Positions 9,146-17,260 of a stretch of DNA of 44,848 nt are shown one piece after another. Positions within the stretch are counted from its first letter, which is position 1, and each line of letters starts with the position of its first letter. The notes beneath the pieces were generated by a model. The model worked only from the letters and a program-made list of their open reading frames with translations, did not search any database and had not been told where the DNA came from. The DNA is from Clostridiaceae bacterium (GTDB taxonomy: Bacteria > Bacillota > Clostridia > Saccharofermentanales > UBA5734), in contig JAAYJD010000230.1 of assembly GCA_012523135.1 (NCBI GenBank), positions 1 through 44,848 of the forward strand, in the 5' to 3' direction. The translations under genes were made by a program, and so were the position numbers.

Positions 9146-9703
9146 TTAGCCGGCCAGCTCGTCGAAGATGGCTTCGAGCGCGTCCGCGTTCACATAGGTG
9201 ATGTAGACGACCAGGTTGCCCTGCGACTTGAGCACGGTTTTCTTGACGATCTCGTACTGGTCCGGCAGGTACTGCGACCAGAGCTCTTTTTGCTGATCGA
9301 GCAGGGTGTTCAGCGCGGCTTTGATGGTCTCGACCTTATCCGCGGACGCCGCCTCGAGAACCAGGATCTGGGCGGCGTTGACGTTGAAGGTCGCCTGGAT
9401 ACCAGTTCCGGCGGCCAGGTCTTCCGATTTGACATCGACCGCGATCCGGCGCTGGTCGGCCGGCACGGTCATGTCTTCCGTGAAATAGGCGCCCATCATG
9501 TCTTCACCCTCGCCGAAAAGGTCCTCCTCGGTCATGTTATCCGCCTTGGCGTCTTCGACCATCCGGGCTTTGATCGCGGCGACGATCTCGTCGACGCCGG
9601 CACCCGTCGTCTGGGACGGGGTCTGGGGCGCACAGGCGGCCAGGGCTAGGATGGCCAGGCAGGCGGCTAAAAATAAGCTTGTGAATCGTCTCATGTCAAA
9701 CAC
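9146..9703 (-). CDS. DUF4358-like lipoprotein
   Basis: Signal/lipobox LAILALAACA, small secreted domain with DEIVAAIKARM...; upstream of MBOAT and DHHW genes. Confidence 0.7.
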   Translation of the reverse strand: MFDMRRFTSLFLAACLAILALAACAPQTPSQTTGAGVDEIVAAIKARMVEDAKADNMTEEDLFGEGEDMMGAYFTEDMTVPADQRRIAVDVKSEDLAAGTGIQATFNVNAAQILVLEAASADKVETIKAALNTLLDQQKELWSQYLPDQYEIVKKTVLKSQGNLVVYITYVNADALEAIFDELAG

Positions 9704-9784
9704 CTCGTTTTGATTTTTTGCTGCTTGGCAGCCGTGTGTTGGACGCCGCTAGCCGGCCTGATGTTCCCGGCCAAGATCGGCACC

Positions 9785-9814
9785 TTGCCCGTAACCTGCG
9801 CGGACTGATATAAT
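9785..9814 (+). promoter_or_regulatory. Sigma-A-like promoter for the Mrp/Mbh-like operon (TTGCCC-18-TATAAT, extended -10)
   Basis: TTGCCC 9785-9790, tgaTATAAT with -10 at 9809-9814. Confidence 0.55.
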
Positions 9815-9866
9815 CAACAGCAGACAAGCCAGGCCCGGCGATGCGGTCCGATCCGATTTCTGCGAG

Positions 9867-10382
9867 GTGGTTGCGATCCGAAAACTTGCCCGACGCTTGC
9901 CCTATATGCTCCTTTTCACCGTTATCTGGGTGATCCTGAACGAGAAAATCGGCTGGGAATCCATCGGGACGGGGTTCGTTTTATCGTTGGCCGTCCTGGC
10001 CATAACCGATTCGCAGCTGCTGCTGTCCGATTACGCCTGGATCTACCGCATCAACCCGCTTCGCCTGCTGCGTTATGCCGCTGTGCTGCTGGGGCAGATC
10101 TACGCGTCCGGCTTCGCGGCGATCGGCCGGATTGTCCGGGGCCGCGACGACAGCGAGATCGTGCGCTACGTAACCGGACTCGACGACGACCTGGCCGTCG
10201 CCCTGCTGGCCAACGCCGTCACCCTGACTCCGGGGACGGTGACCGTCGATATCGGCGAGGAAGACGGCCGGCAGCATCTGGAGATCCTCACCTTCGTCCC
10301 CATGACCAGCCAAGCCTCCATTCGCCGCCTGGAACGTATTTTAGGCGGGAAAACCACCAGAAAGCAGGAACCGGGATGCTGA
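9867..10382 (+). CDS. mrpE: Na+/H+ antiporter subunit E (MnhE/MrpE; MbhA-like)
   Basis: MLLFTVIWVILNEKIGWESIGTGFVLSLAVL..., NAVTLTPGTVTVDI. Confidence 0.85.
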   Translation: MVAIRKLARRLPYMLLFTVIWVILNEKIGWESIGTGFVLSLAVLAITDSQLLLSDYAWIYRINPLRLLRYAAVLLGQIYASGFAAIGRIVRGRDDSEIVRYVTGLDDDLAVALLANAVTLTPGTVTVDIGEEDGRQHLEILTFVPMTSQASIRRLERILGGKTTRKQEPGC

Positions 10383-10630
10383 CGGTCGCCCTGGCCGTGA
10401 TCTCGTTCCTCGGCATCGTCGTCATGGGGCGCATCCTGCTCGGTCCGACGGTCTGGGACCGGCTGCTGGGTCTCAACATGATCGCCTCCAAGATTCTGAT
10501 CGCCATCGTGATCCTGGCGCGCCTGATGGATCTGTCCTATCTGCTGGACATCGCCCTGGTCTACGCGGTTCTGGGCTTTCTGGGCACCATCCTGATGGCC
10601 CGCTTTATCGAGAAGCGAGGTGATATCTAG
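10376..10630 (+). CDS. mrpF: Monovalent cation/H+ antiporter subunit F (MrpF/MbhB-like)
   Basis: RILLGPTVWDRLLGLNMIASKILIAIVILA; DIALVYAVLGFLGTILMARFIEKRG. Confidence 0.88.
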   Translation: MLTVALAVISFLGIVVMGRILLGPTVWDRLLGLNMIASKILIAIVILARLMDLSYLLDIALVYAVLGFLGTILMARFIEKRGDI

Positions 10631-10945
10631 ATGTCGTTCGTACAAAACCTGGTCAGCGGCATCCTGATCGGCACAGCTCTGGTCTTCATGAGCTTTGGCG
10701 TCATCGGCATGTTTCGGTTCCGCAATTTCTATGCCCGCATTCTGATTAGTTCCAAGGTCGACACCGTCGGTTTCCTGACGATGATGGCCGGGATCATGGT
10801 TTCGGCCGGATTTGGCTTTTTCAGCCTCAAGCTGGGCCTGATCGCGGCCCTCGTTTTGCTGACCAACCCGATCGCCACCCATGCCATCGCCCGCTCAGCG
10901 CACCGCAGCGGCTACCGGGTCAGACGGGAGCCGAAAGATGATTGA
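10631..10945 (+). CDS. mrpG: Monovalent cation/H+ antiporter subunit G (MrpG/MbhC-like)
   Basis: IGMFRFRNFYARILISSKVDTVGFLTMMAGIM; LLTNPIATHAIARSAHRSGY. Confidence 0.88.
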   Translation: MSFVQNLVSGILIGTALVFMSFGVIGMFRFRNFYARILISSKVDTVGFLTMMAGIMVSAGFGFFSLKLGLIAALVLLTNPIATHAIARSAHRSGYRVRREPKDD

Positions 10946-11480
10946 GAAGCTGCTCCTGCTCTGCCTGGTGGTCTTTGCCGTCGCCGCAGTCAGCACCAGC
11001 CAGCTGCGCCGGGCGGTCATCTACCTGTCCGTTTTTTCCCTGCTGGCCTCCCTGGCCTATTTGCTCTATCAGGCGCCGGATGTGGCGATCGCCGAGGCCG
11101 TGATCGGCTGCGGCCTGGCGACGGTGCTCTACCTGGCGGCGCTCCGCAAGCAGCGCCTGATAACGATCTACTATGTCCACGAACACGACCAGGACATCAA
11201 CGACCAGCTGACCGCTGAGGCAGACCGCCTGTTGCGGGCGATCGAACAGCTGCTGGCCGGCAAGGAACTGGAGACCCACGTCGTCCACACCACCCGGCCC
11301 GGGCGCGAGATCCTCGACCGGCAGGATTTTGACCTGCTGCTGGTTGAGCAGGGCGAGCAGCTGACTGTGTACGGCAGGACCGAGGATTACCATCTGGACG
11401 CCGTCGAAGCACTGCTGGCGGGCCAGACCCGGCCGGCGGACTCGGTCCGGGTGGTCCGGCTGGACGGGGAGGGGATCTGA
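10938..11480 (+). CDS. DUF4040/MbhD-like (MrpA C-terminal-like) subunit with ~110-aa C-terminal extension
   Basis: LSVFSLLASLAYLLYQAPDVAIAEAVIGCGLATVLYLAALRKQR, followed by a soluble C-terminal region. Confidence 0.8.
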   Translation: MIEKLLLLCLVVFAVAAVSTSQLRRAVIYLSVFSLLASLAYLLYQAPDVAIAEAVIGCGLATVLYLAALRKQRLITIYYVHEHDQDINDQLTAEADRLLRAIEQLLAGKELETHVVHTTRPGREILDRQDFDLLLVEQGEQLTVYGRTEDYHLDAVEALLAGQTRPADSVRVVRLDGEGI

Positions 11481-11481
11481 C

Positions 11482-11751
11482 ATGACGCGATGGGTCAAGG
11501 CCATCGGGATGGTGCTCCTGGCCGGGCTGGTCATCTACCTCTACGACCAGAGCCACGTGCCGGCCGATCCCCTGGCGCTCGCCCAATACGTGAGCGACGC
11601 CCTGGCACAGACCGGCGCGTCCAACCGCGTCGCGGCCATCTACTTGAATTACCGCATGTTCGACAGCCTGTTTGAGACCATGATGCTGCTGGTCTGCGTG
11701 CTGGCGGTCGTGCGCATGTCGTGGAGGGGGCAGGATCCGGATGAACCATGA
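11482..11751 (+). CDS. MbhE-like (MrpA C-terminal/MrpB N-terminal-like) small membrane subunit
   Basis: YVSDALAQTGASNRVAAIYLNYRMFDSLFETMMLLVCVLAV. Confidence 0.8.
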   Translation: MTRWVKAIGMVLLAGLVIYLYDQSHVPADPLALAQYVSDALAQTGASNRVAAIYLNYRMFDSLFETMMLLVCVLAVVRMSWRGQDPDEP

Positions 11752-12124
11752 CCGATCGTTGTTCGGCCGCCTGATCGGGCTCTTGTACCCCTTCATGCTG
11801 CTGCTGTCGTTCTACATCATCCTCAACGGCCACGCGACGCCCGGGGGCGGTTTCCAGGGCGGCGCGGTGCTGGCGACGGTCCTGATCAGCCGCTATTTGA
11901 CGTATCCGGTCGCTGATTTCCGGCGCAAGCGCCTGCAGCAGGCGGAAAAAATCCTCTTTGCCGCCATCGTGCTCCTGCCGGTCCTGCTCCTGTTCAGCCG
12001 TCCCGGTTGGCTGGCCGCGCCGTATGACCGCGGGTACCTGATCGTGATGAACTTGCTGATCGGGCTCAAGGTTGGAACCGGCCTTAGCATCATCTTCTAT
12101 CGCTTCGCGGCGGAAACGGGGTGA
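11741..12124 (+). CDS. mrpB: MnhB domain protein (MrpB/MbhF-like)
   Basis: LLSFYIILNGHATPGGGFQGGAVLATVLI. Confidence 0.9.
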   Translation: MNHDRSLFGRLIGLLYPFMLLLSFYIILNGHATPGGGFQGGAVLATVLISRYLTYPVADFRRKRLQQAEKILFAAIVLLPVLLLFSRPGWLAAPYDRGYLIVMNLLIGLKVGTGLSIIFYRFAAETG

Positions 12125-12128
12125 CTCC

Positions 12129-12494
12129 ATGAACATCAATGTCCTGCTCGACTGGATCAGCGGCGAACACATCAGCCTGGTGCTTTTCTTCGTCGGCCTA
12201 TATGGTCTGGTGGCCCGGCGCAACATGCTGAAGTCCATCCTGTCGATCGGGATCATGCAGGCGGCCGCGATCCTCTATTTCCTGTCCGCCGACCTGGCTG
12301 AAAACAGTGTGCCGCCGGTCGGTGAGAGCGTTGCCGGTCAGGCCATGGCCGACCCGCTGCCCCAGGCCATGATGATCACGGACATCGTGATCGGCATCGG
12401 GGTCACGGCGATCGCGCTGACCTTGATGATCCACCTCTACCATCGCTACGGCACGGCAAACTGGCAGAAAGCCCGCGACAAGAGGCGCGAATGA
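12129..12494 (+). CDS. mrpC: NuoK-like subunit (MrpC/MbhG-like)
   Basis: GLVARRNMLKSILSIGIMQAAAILYFLS; DPLPQAMMITDIVIGIGVTAIALTLMI. Confidence 0.9.
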   Translation: MNINVLLDWISGEHISLVLFFVGLYGLVARRNMLKSILSIGIMQAAAILYFLSADLAENSVPPVGESVAGQAMADPLPQAMMITDIVIGIGVTAIALTLMIHLYHRYGTANWQKARDKRRE

Positions 12495-14110
12495 TGGTGC
12501 CGCTCTACGTATTAATCCTTGTCCCGATCCTGGCCGGCCTGGCCTTGATGGCCCTGCCGCTGCGCTGGGGCAAGGCGCTGGCGCTGGCAAGCCAGATTCC
12601 CCTGGCAGTCATGGCCGGGCAGGCATTTCTGACCGTCCGCCGATTCGGCCCCCGGCTGCAGGTGATCGGCGGCTGGCCGCAGACCGCCGGCATCACCTTG
12701 CGCGCCGAGCTGCTGTCCCTCGACCTGGTCCTGCTGAGCATCCTGCTCTTTGCCTGCCTGCTGCTCTACAACAACGGCAAGCCTTATGTCAACAAGACCT
12801 TCCTGTTTTTGTTTTTGTCTTTTCAGGGCCTGGTCAACGGCATCTTCCTGTCGGTCGACTTGTTCAACATCTTTGTCCTGGTCGAAGTGTCCACCGTGGT
12901 CATCAGCCTGTTGATCTTGTTCAAGCCCAACAGCGAGTCGATCTACGACGGCATGATCTATTTGCTGACCAACATCGTCGCCATGACTTTTTTCCTGTTC
13001 GGCCTGGGTCTGCTTTATAAGACGACCGGCGCCGTCGACCTCGACAGCCTGAAGCGCGTTATCTCCGGCTTCGAGGATTCCGACCGTCTGATCCTGCCCT
13101 ATGCCTTCCTGATGACCGCAGTCAGTCTCAAGGCTGCCCTGATGCCCCTGTTCAGCTGGCTGCCCAAGGCCCATGGCACGCCGGGTGCGCCGACGATCGT
13201 CTCAGCCGTTCTGTCCGGGCTCTACGTCAAGTGCGGCGTGTACCTCTTTTTCCGTTTGCAGGACGTTTTTGAACCGGTGCTCAACACCCGAAGCCTCTTT
13301 CTGGTCCTGGGCCTGCTGACCGCCGTGATCGGCTTTATCCTGGCGATCGCCCAGAAGGACATCAAGCTGATCCTGGCTTACCACACGGTGTCGCAGATCG
13401 GCCTGATCATGACCGGTCTGAACATGGACCACGATTACGCCCGCTACGGCGCGCTCTACCACATCATCAACCACGCCATCTTCAAAGCGACGCTCTTTTT
13501 GACCGCGGGACTGATCAGCGAGCGCTACAAGACCCGCCAGATCGGCCAGATCCGCGGCGTCTGGCGCGAGATGCCGGCGGTGGCCCTGGCCAGCCTGCTG
13601 GCGATCCTGGGCATTACCGGCGCGCCGCTCTTCAACGGCAGCATGTCCAAGGCCTGGATCATGTATGGGGCCGGCCCGACCGGACTTAGCATCGCCCTGT
13701 ACATCATCAACCTGGGCACGGTGGTTTCGTTTGTCAAGTACGCCAGCATGCTCTGGGGCAAACCGCCGGAGCCGTCTGAAGCGCCCTTCTGGGGCAAACC
13801 GGGCCACCGGCTGCCGGCGTTGGTCTGCGTGTTCCTGGGCTTGCTCTGCCTGCTCGGCGGCATCTTGAGCGAACCGATGACCCGGCTTTTGTTCGGCGTG
13901 GCGCTGCCGGTCGACTGGAGCCAATATGGCCGCAAGACCCTGATCTTCCTGCTGCTGCTTGGTGCCGGCGCCTCCCTTTACCATTTTGGCCTCAAGCGGT
14001 GGCGCTACCTGCAGCAGGCCAGGGGGCTCGACTTGTCGTTTCACGACATCTGCCTGACCCTGGCCGCTTTTTTCGCCGGGCTGGTCATCATCCTCAAAAT
14101 ATGGTATTGA
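12491..14110 (+). CDS. mrpD: Proton-conducting membrane transporter subunit (MrpD/MbhH, NuoN/M-like)
   Basis: VDLFNIFVLVEVSTVVISLL; SLKAALMPLFSWLPKAHGTPGAPTIVSAVLSGLYVKCGVYLFFR. Confidence 0.93.
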   Translation: MMVPLYVLILVPILAGLALMALPLRWGKALALASQIPLAVMAGQAFLTVRRFGPRLQVIGGWPQTAGITLRAELLSLDLVLLSILLFACLLLYNNGKPYVNKTFLFLFLSFQGLVNGIFLSVDLFNIFVLVEVSTVVISLLILFKPNSESIYDGMIYLLTNIVAMTFFLFGLGLLYKTTGAVDLDSLKRVISGFEDSDRLILPYAFLMTAVSLKAALMPLFSWLPKAHGTPGAPTIVSAVLSGLYVKCGVYLFFRLQDVFEPVLNTRSLFLVLGLLTAVIGFILAIAQKDIKLILAYHTVSQIGLIMTGLNMDHDYARYGALYHIINHAIFKATLFLTAGLISERYKTRQIGQIRGVWREMPAVALASLLAILGITGAPLFNGSMSKAWIMYGAGPTGLSIALYIINLGTVVSFVKYASMLWGKPPEPSEAPFWGKPGHRLPALVCVFLGLLCLLGGILSEPMTRLLFGVALPVDWSQYGRKTLIFLLLLGAGASLYHFGLKRWRYLQQARGLDLSFHDICLTLAAFFAGLVIILKIWY

Positions 14111-14146
14111 TAACAGTGCCTGCGCGGCAGACTGGAGTAAAACAAT

Positions 14147-15655
14147 ATGACGCAAGACTGGATCCGGATACACCCTGACGACACCGTCGCCGTGGTCACG
14201 TGCGCCGCGGCTGCCGGCCGGGACCTGGGCGGAGGCCTGACGGCCTGCGACGACATCCCGCTCGCCCACAAGGTCGCCCTGACCGACCTGGCGCCGGGCG
14301 ATGCCGTGGTCCGGTACGGCGCGCTGCTGGGCACCGCCCGTTCGTTTGTCCCCCGCGGCAGCCATGTGCACGAGCAGAACATCCTGGCGGCGCAGCCGCC
14401 GGACCTGGACCGGCTTGAGGCCGAACCGTTTGCCGCCCCCGCGGTCTCGCTGCCCCGGCCGGATGAACACGCGTTTAACGGGTACCGCAACCAGCAGGGC
14501 TATGCCGGCACGCGCAACCTGCTGGGCATCGTCCCGACGGTGCAGTGCGTCGCCGGCGTGCTGAACCAGGCCGTCGCCCGGATCCAGGCCGACCTGCTGC
14601 CCCGTTACCCGCATGTCGACGGGGTCGTGGTGCTGAACCACGATTACGGCTGCGGCGTGGCCATCGATGCGCCGGAGGCCGTGATCCCGATCCGCACCCT
14701 GCAGAGCTTGCTCGGGCACCCGAACTTCGCTGCCGACCCGCTGGTGGTCGGCCTGGGCTGTGAAAAGCTGACCTTGCAGCGCCTGGCCGGCTCCGAACGC
14801 GCCCGGGATGTCCTGCTGCTGCAGGATTTCGCCGGCTACGACGCCATGCTGACGGCCATCCTGACCGAGGCGGAACGCAAACTGGCCCGCCTGGAACGGC
14901 GCCGCCGGGAAGCGCTGCCCTTGTCGCAGCTGATCATCGGCATGCAGTGCGGCGGCAGCGACGCGTTTTCCGGCATGACCGCCAACCCGGCCGCCGGCAT
15001 CGCCTCCGACCTGCTGGTCGCAGCCGGTGCCACGGTTTTGTTTTCAGAAGTCAGCGAGGTGCGCGACGCGGTCCACCTGCTGGCGGCCCGTGCGGCGACC
15101 CCGGAGGTGCGGTCGCGCCTGATCGGGGAGATGCGCTGGTATGACCGCTACCTGGCCGCGGGCGGCGTCGACCGCAGCGCCAATCCGACACCGGGCAACA
15201 AGCAGGGCGGCCTGTCCAACATCGTGGAAAAGGCGATGGGGTCGGTGGCCAAGTCCGGCCGGGCCCCGATCACCGAGGTGCTCGCGCCGGGCCAGCGCCC
15301 GACCCGCTCTGGCCTGATCTTCGCGGCGACGCCGGCCAGCGACCTGGTCTGCGGCTCTGAACAACTCGCTTCCGGCATCACGCTGCAGGTCTTTACCACC
15401 GGGCGCGGCACGCCCTACAACCTGGCGGCGGCACCTGTGATCAAGGTCAGCTCCCAAAGCAGCCTGCAGGCGTTCTGGCAGGACCTGATCGATTTTGACG
15501 CCGGCCAGGTCATTTCGCAGCGCCTGAGTCTGGAGCAAGCCGGCCGGGCCCTGTTCCGGCAGATCCTGGCGGTCGCAAGCGGGGAAAAAACGCGTGCGGA
15601 GGCGCATGGCCTGAGCAACGACTTTTGCATTTTCAATCCGGCGCCTGTCACCTGA
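14147..15655 (+). CDS. UxaA family hydrolase (altronate/galactarate dehydratase family)
   Basis: N-terminal SAF-like domain; C-terminal IIGMQCGGSDAFSGMTANPAAGIASDLLVAAGATVLFSEVSE and GNKQGGLSNIVEKAMGSVAKSG. Confidence 0.88.
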   Translation: MTQDWIRIHPDDTVAVVTCAAAAGRDLGGGLTACDDIPLAHKVALTDLAPGDAVVRYGALLGTARSFVPRGSHVHEQNILAAQPPDLDRLEAEPFAAPAVSLPRPDEHAFNGYRNQQGYAGTRNLLGIVPTVQCVAGVLNQAVARIQADLLPRYPHVDGVVVLNHDYGCGVAIDAPEAVIPIRTLQSLLGHPNFAADPLVVGLGCEKLTLQRLAGSERARDVLLLQDFAGYDAMLTAILTEAERKLARLERRRREALPLSQLIIGMQCGGSDAFSGMTANPAAGIASDLLVAAGATVLFSEVSEVRDAVHLLAARAATPEVRSRLIGEMRWYDRYLAAGGVDRSANPTPGNKQGGLSNIVEKAMGSVAKSGRAPITEVLAPGQRPTRSGLIFAATPASDLVCGSEQLASGITLQVFTTGRGTPYNLAAAPVIKVSSQSSLQAFWQDLIDFDAGQVISQRLSLEQAGRALFRQILAVASGEKTRAEAHGLSNDFCIFNPAPVT

Positions 15656-15684
15656 GCGCCAGGGAAGAAACGAGGTAACTGCAG

Positions 15685-16560
15685 ATGGCATGGTGTATGG
15701 TCGCAACCTGGCCTTTTTCCCTGGCCGGCCTGGAGCAGGCTGCCCGGCAACTGCAAGCGGGATCAAGCGCCCTGGAGGCCGCCATCGCTGTGGCCCGGCG
15801 GGTCGAACGCGACCCGGAGGTCGATTCGGTCGGCCTGGGCGGTATCCCCAATCTAGATGGGATCGTCGAGCTGGATGCCGCGGTCATGGACGGGCGCGAC
15901 CTTTCGATCGGCGCCGTCGCCGCGCTGCAGAACTGCATCAGCCCGGTCCTGGTCGCCGATCGCATCCGGACATCGACCGCGCACCAGTTGCTGGTCGGTT
16001 CGGGTGCTGAAAAGCTGGCCGCCGCCATGGGTCTGGAACGAACCTGCCTGCTGACAGATAAAAGCTTGAAAACCTGGCAGGAACAAAAGGCAGCCCTGGC
16101 AGCCCGCCAGTCCATCCCGGTCGGCCACGACACGGTCGGCATCGCTGCTCTGGACCTGAACGGCGATCTGGCTGCCGTGACATCGACCAGCGGCATCGCC
16201 ATGAAGCTGGCCGGGCGGGTCGGCGACTCGCCGCTGGCCGGATCCGGCTTTTACGCCGACAACGATGTCGGGGCGGCCGCCGCGACCGGACTGGGCGAGG
16301 AGATCATGAAAGGGTGCCTGTGCTATGAGGCCGTCGCCCTGATGCGCTCCGGACTTGAGCCGCAGACTGCGGCCGAACAGGCCATCCGGCAACTGCACCG
16401 CCGCCTGGCGCGGACCCGCGGCAGCGTTGGCGAGATGGCGCTCGTCTGCGTCGACCGGCAAGGCCGGATAGGCGCGGCAGCCAACCACGCCAGCTTCCAA
16501 TACGCGGCGGCAGCGCCAGGCCAGGACCCGGCGGTCAGGCCGGCGCCGCAGGTCAGCTAG
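15685..16560 (+). CDS. N4-(beta-N-acetylglucosaminyl)-L-asparaginase-like Ntn-hydrolase
   Basis: HDTVGIAALDLNGDLAAVTSTSG (autoprocessing HD-T site), KLAGRVGDSPLAGSGFYADNDVGAAAATGLGEEIMK. Confidence 0.88.
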   Translation: MAWCMVATWPFSLAGLEQAARQLQAGSSALEAAIAVARRVERDPEVDSVGLGGIPNLDGIVELDAAVMDGRDLSIGAVAALQNCISPVLVADRIRTSTAHQLLVGSGAEKLAAAMGLERTCLLTDKSLKTWQEQKAALAARQSIPVGHDTVGIAALDLNGDLAAVTSTSGIAMKLAGRVGDSPLAGSGFYADNDVGAAAATGLGEEIMKGCLCYEAVALMRSGLEPQTAAEQAIRQLHRRLARTRGSVGEMALVCVDRQGRIGAAANHASFQYAAAAPGQDPAVRPAPQVS

Positions 16561-16717
16561 ACGCCCCGAGCCTGTTTTCCGGCCGGCCTTTTGGTTATCT
16601 GTCCTGGCACCGCCTGCCTAGCTGTAACCGAAGTGTAACAGAACCGCCCGGGGGACGATGAACGCGAAACGACCTGATCTGCTATACTAATTGTATCTCA
16701 TCATTCGGAGGATTCTC

Positions 16718-17047
16718 ATGCTTTACGAACTGCGCGTCTACCACATGCATCCTGGCCGCTTGCCGGCTATCCATAAGCGTTTCAGCGAGGTGACGCTGGA
16801 TTTGTTCCGCAAGCACAACATCCATGTCTGCGATTTTTACGAGGATGCCGAAGGCGCCGAGACCATCTACTATATTTGCGCGTTCCAAGACCACGCGACG
16901 CGCGACGCCGCCTTTGCCGCCTTCCGCGACGATCCCGACTGGCAGGCGGCCTTTGCCGCCTCACACGAGGACGGCGGCCCGATCGTGGACTGGGTGGAGA
17001 GTTTCTTCATGCAGCGCGTCCCCTATATCCGGCCAGACTGGAAGTAG
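16718..17047 (+). CDS. NIPSNAP family protein
   Basis: MLYELRVYHMHPGRLPAIHKRFSEVTLDLFRKHNI...; SD ggaggattctc. Confidence 0.8.
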   Translation: MLYELRVYHMHPGRLPAIHKRFSEVTLDLFRKHNIHVCDFYEDAEGAETIYYICAFQDHATRDAAFAAFRDDPDWQAAFAASHEDGGPIVDWVESFFMQRVPYIRPDWK

Positions 17048-17084
17048 GCAGGCGCCCGTTCGTTTCGTTTGTACGGCATTGACA

Positions 17085-17112
17085 TTGACTCAGTTGCAGC
17101 GGGTCCTATGCT
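17085..17112 (+). promoter_or_regulatory. Possible promoter (TTGACT-16-TATGCT) of the transglutaminase/Dlt-like operon
   Basis: TTGACT 17085-17090, TATGCT 17107-17112; about 145-nt leader before GTG 17261. Confidence 0.4.
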
Positions 17113-17260
17113 TGAGTTGAGCGTTCGGCAAGGCTCAAGACCAACCATTTGTCCTGTTTGTGGAACAAAAAGCGTCGGCCAGCGTCTAAACCTTGATCCA
17201 AGGTCGCGCGCCGTTTAACGCGAAATCAAGACATGCCCTAGCCTGAAGAGGAGACACCCG

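Noticed and set aside
9867-14110. Energy-converting hydrogenase (Mbh) operon
   Set aside because: Only the antiporter-like subunits are present; no NiFe large/small subunit or ferredoxin-like subunit in the window.
13202-14719. 505-aa minus-strand ORF
   Set aside because: Antisense to mrpD and the UxaA gene; composition (Gln/Asp/Arg/Ala-rich) is typical of codon-bias artefact.
17138-17200. Resemblance to a c-di-GMP-I (GEMM) riboswitch: ACCAACCATTT...TGTGGAACAAAAAGCGTCGGCC...TAAACC
   Set aside because: The conserved GGGACGCAAAGCC-type core is not intact and the upstream ligand-binding segment does not match; kept only as an unclassified structured leader. A covariance-model search would settle it.
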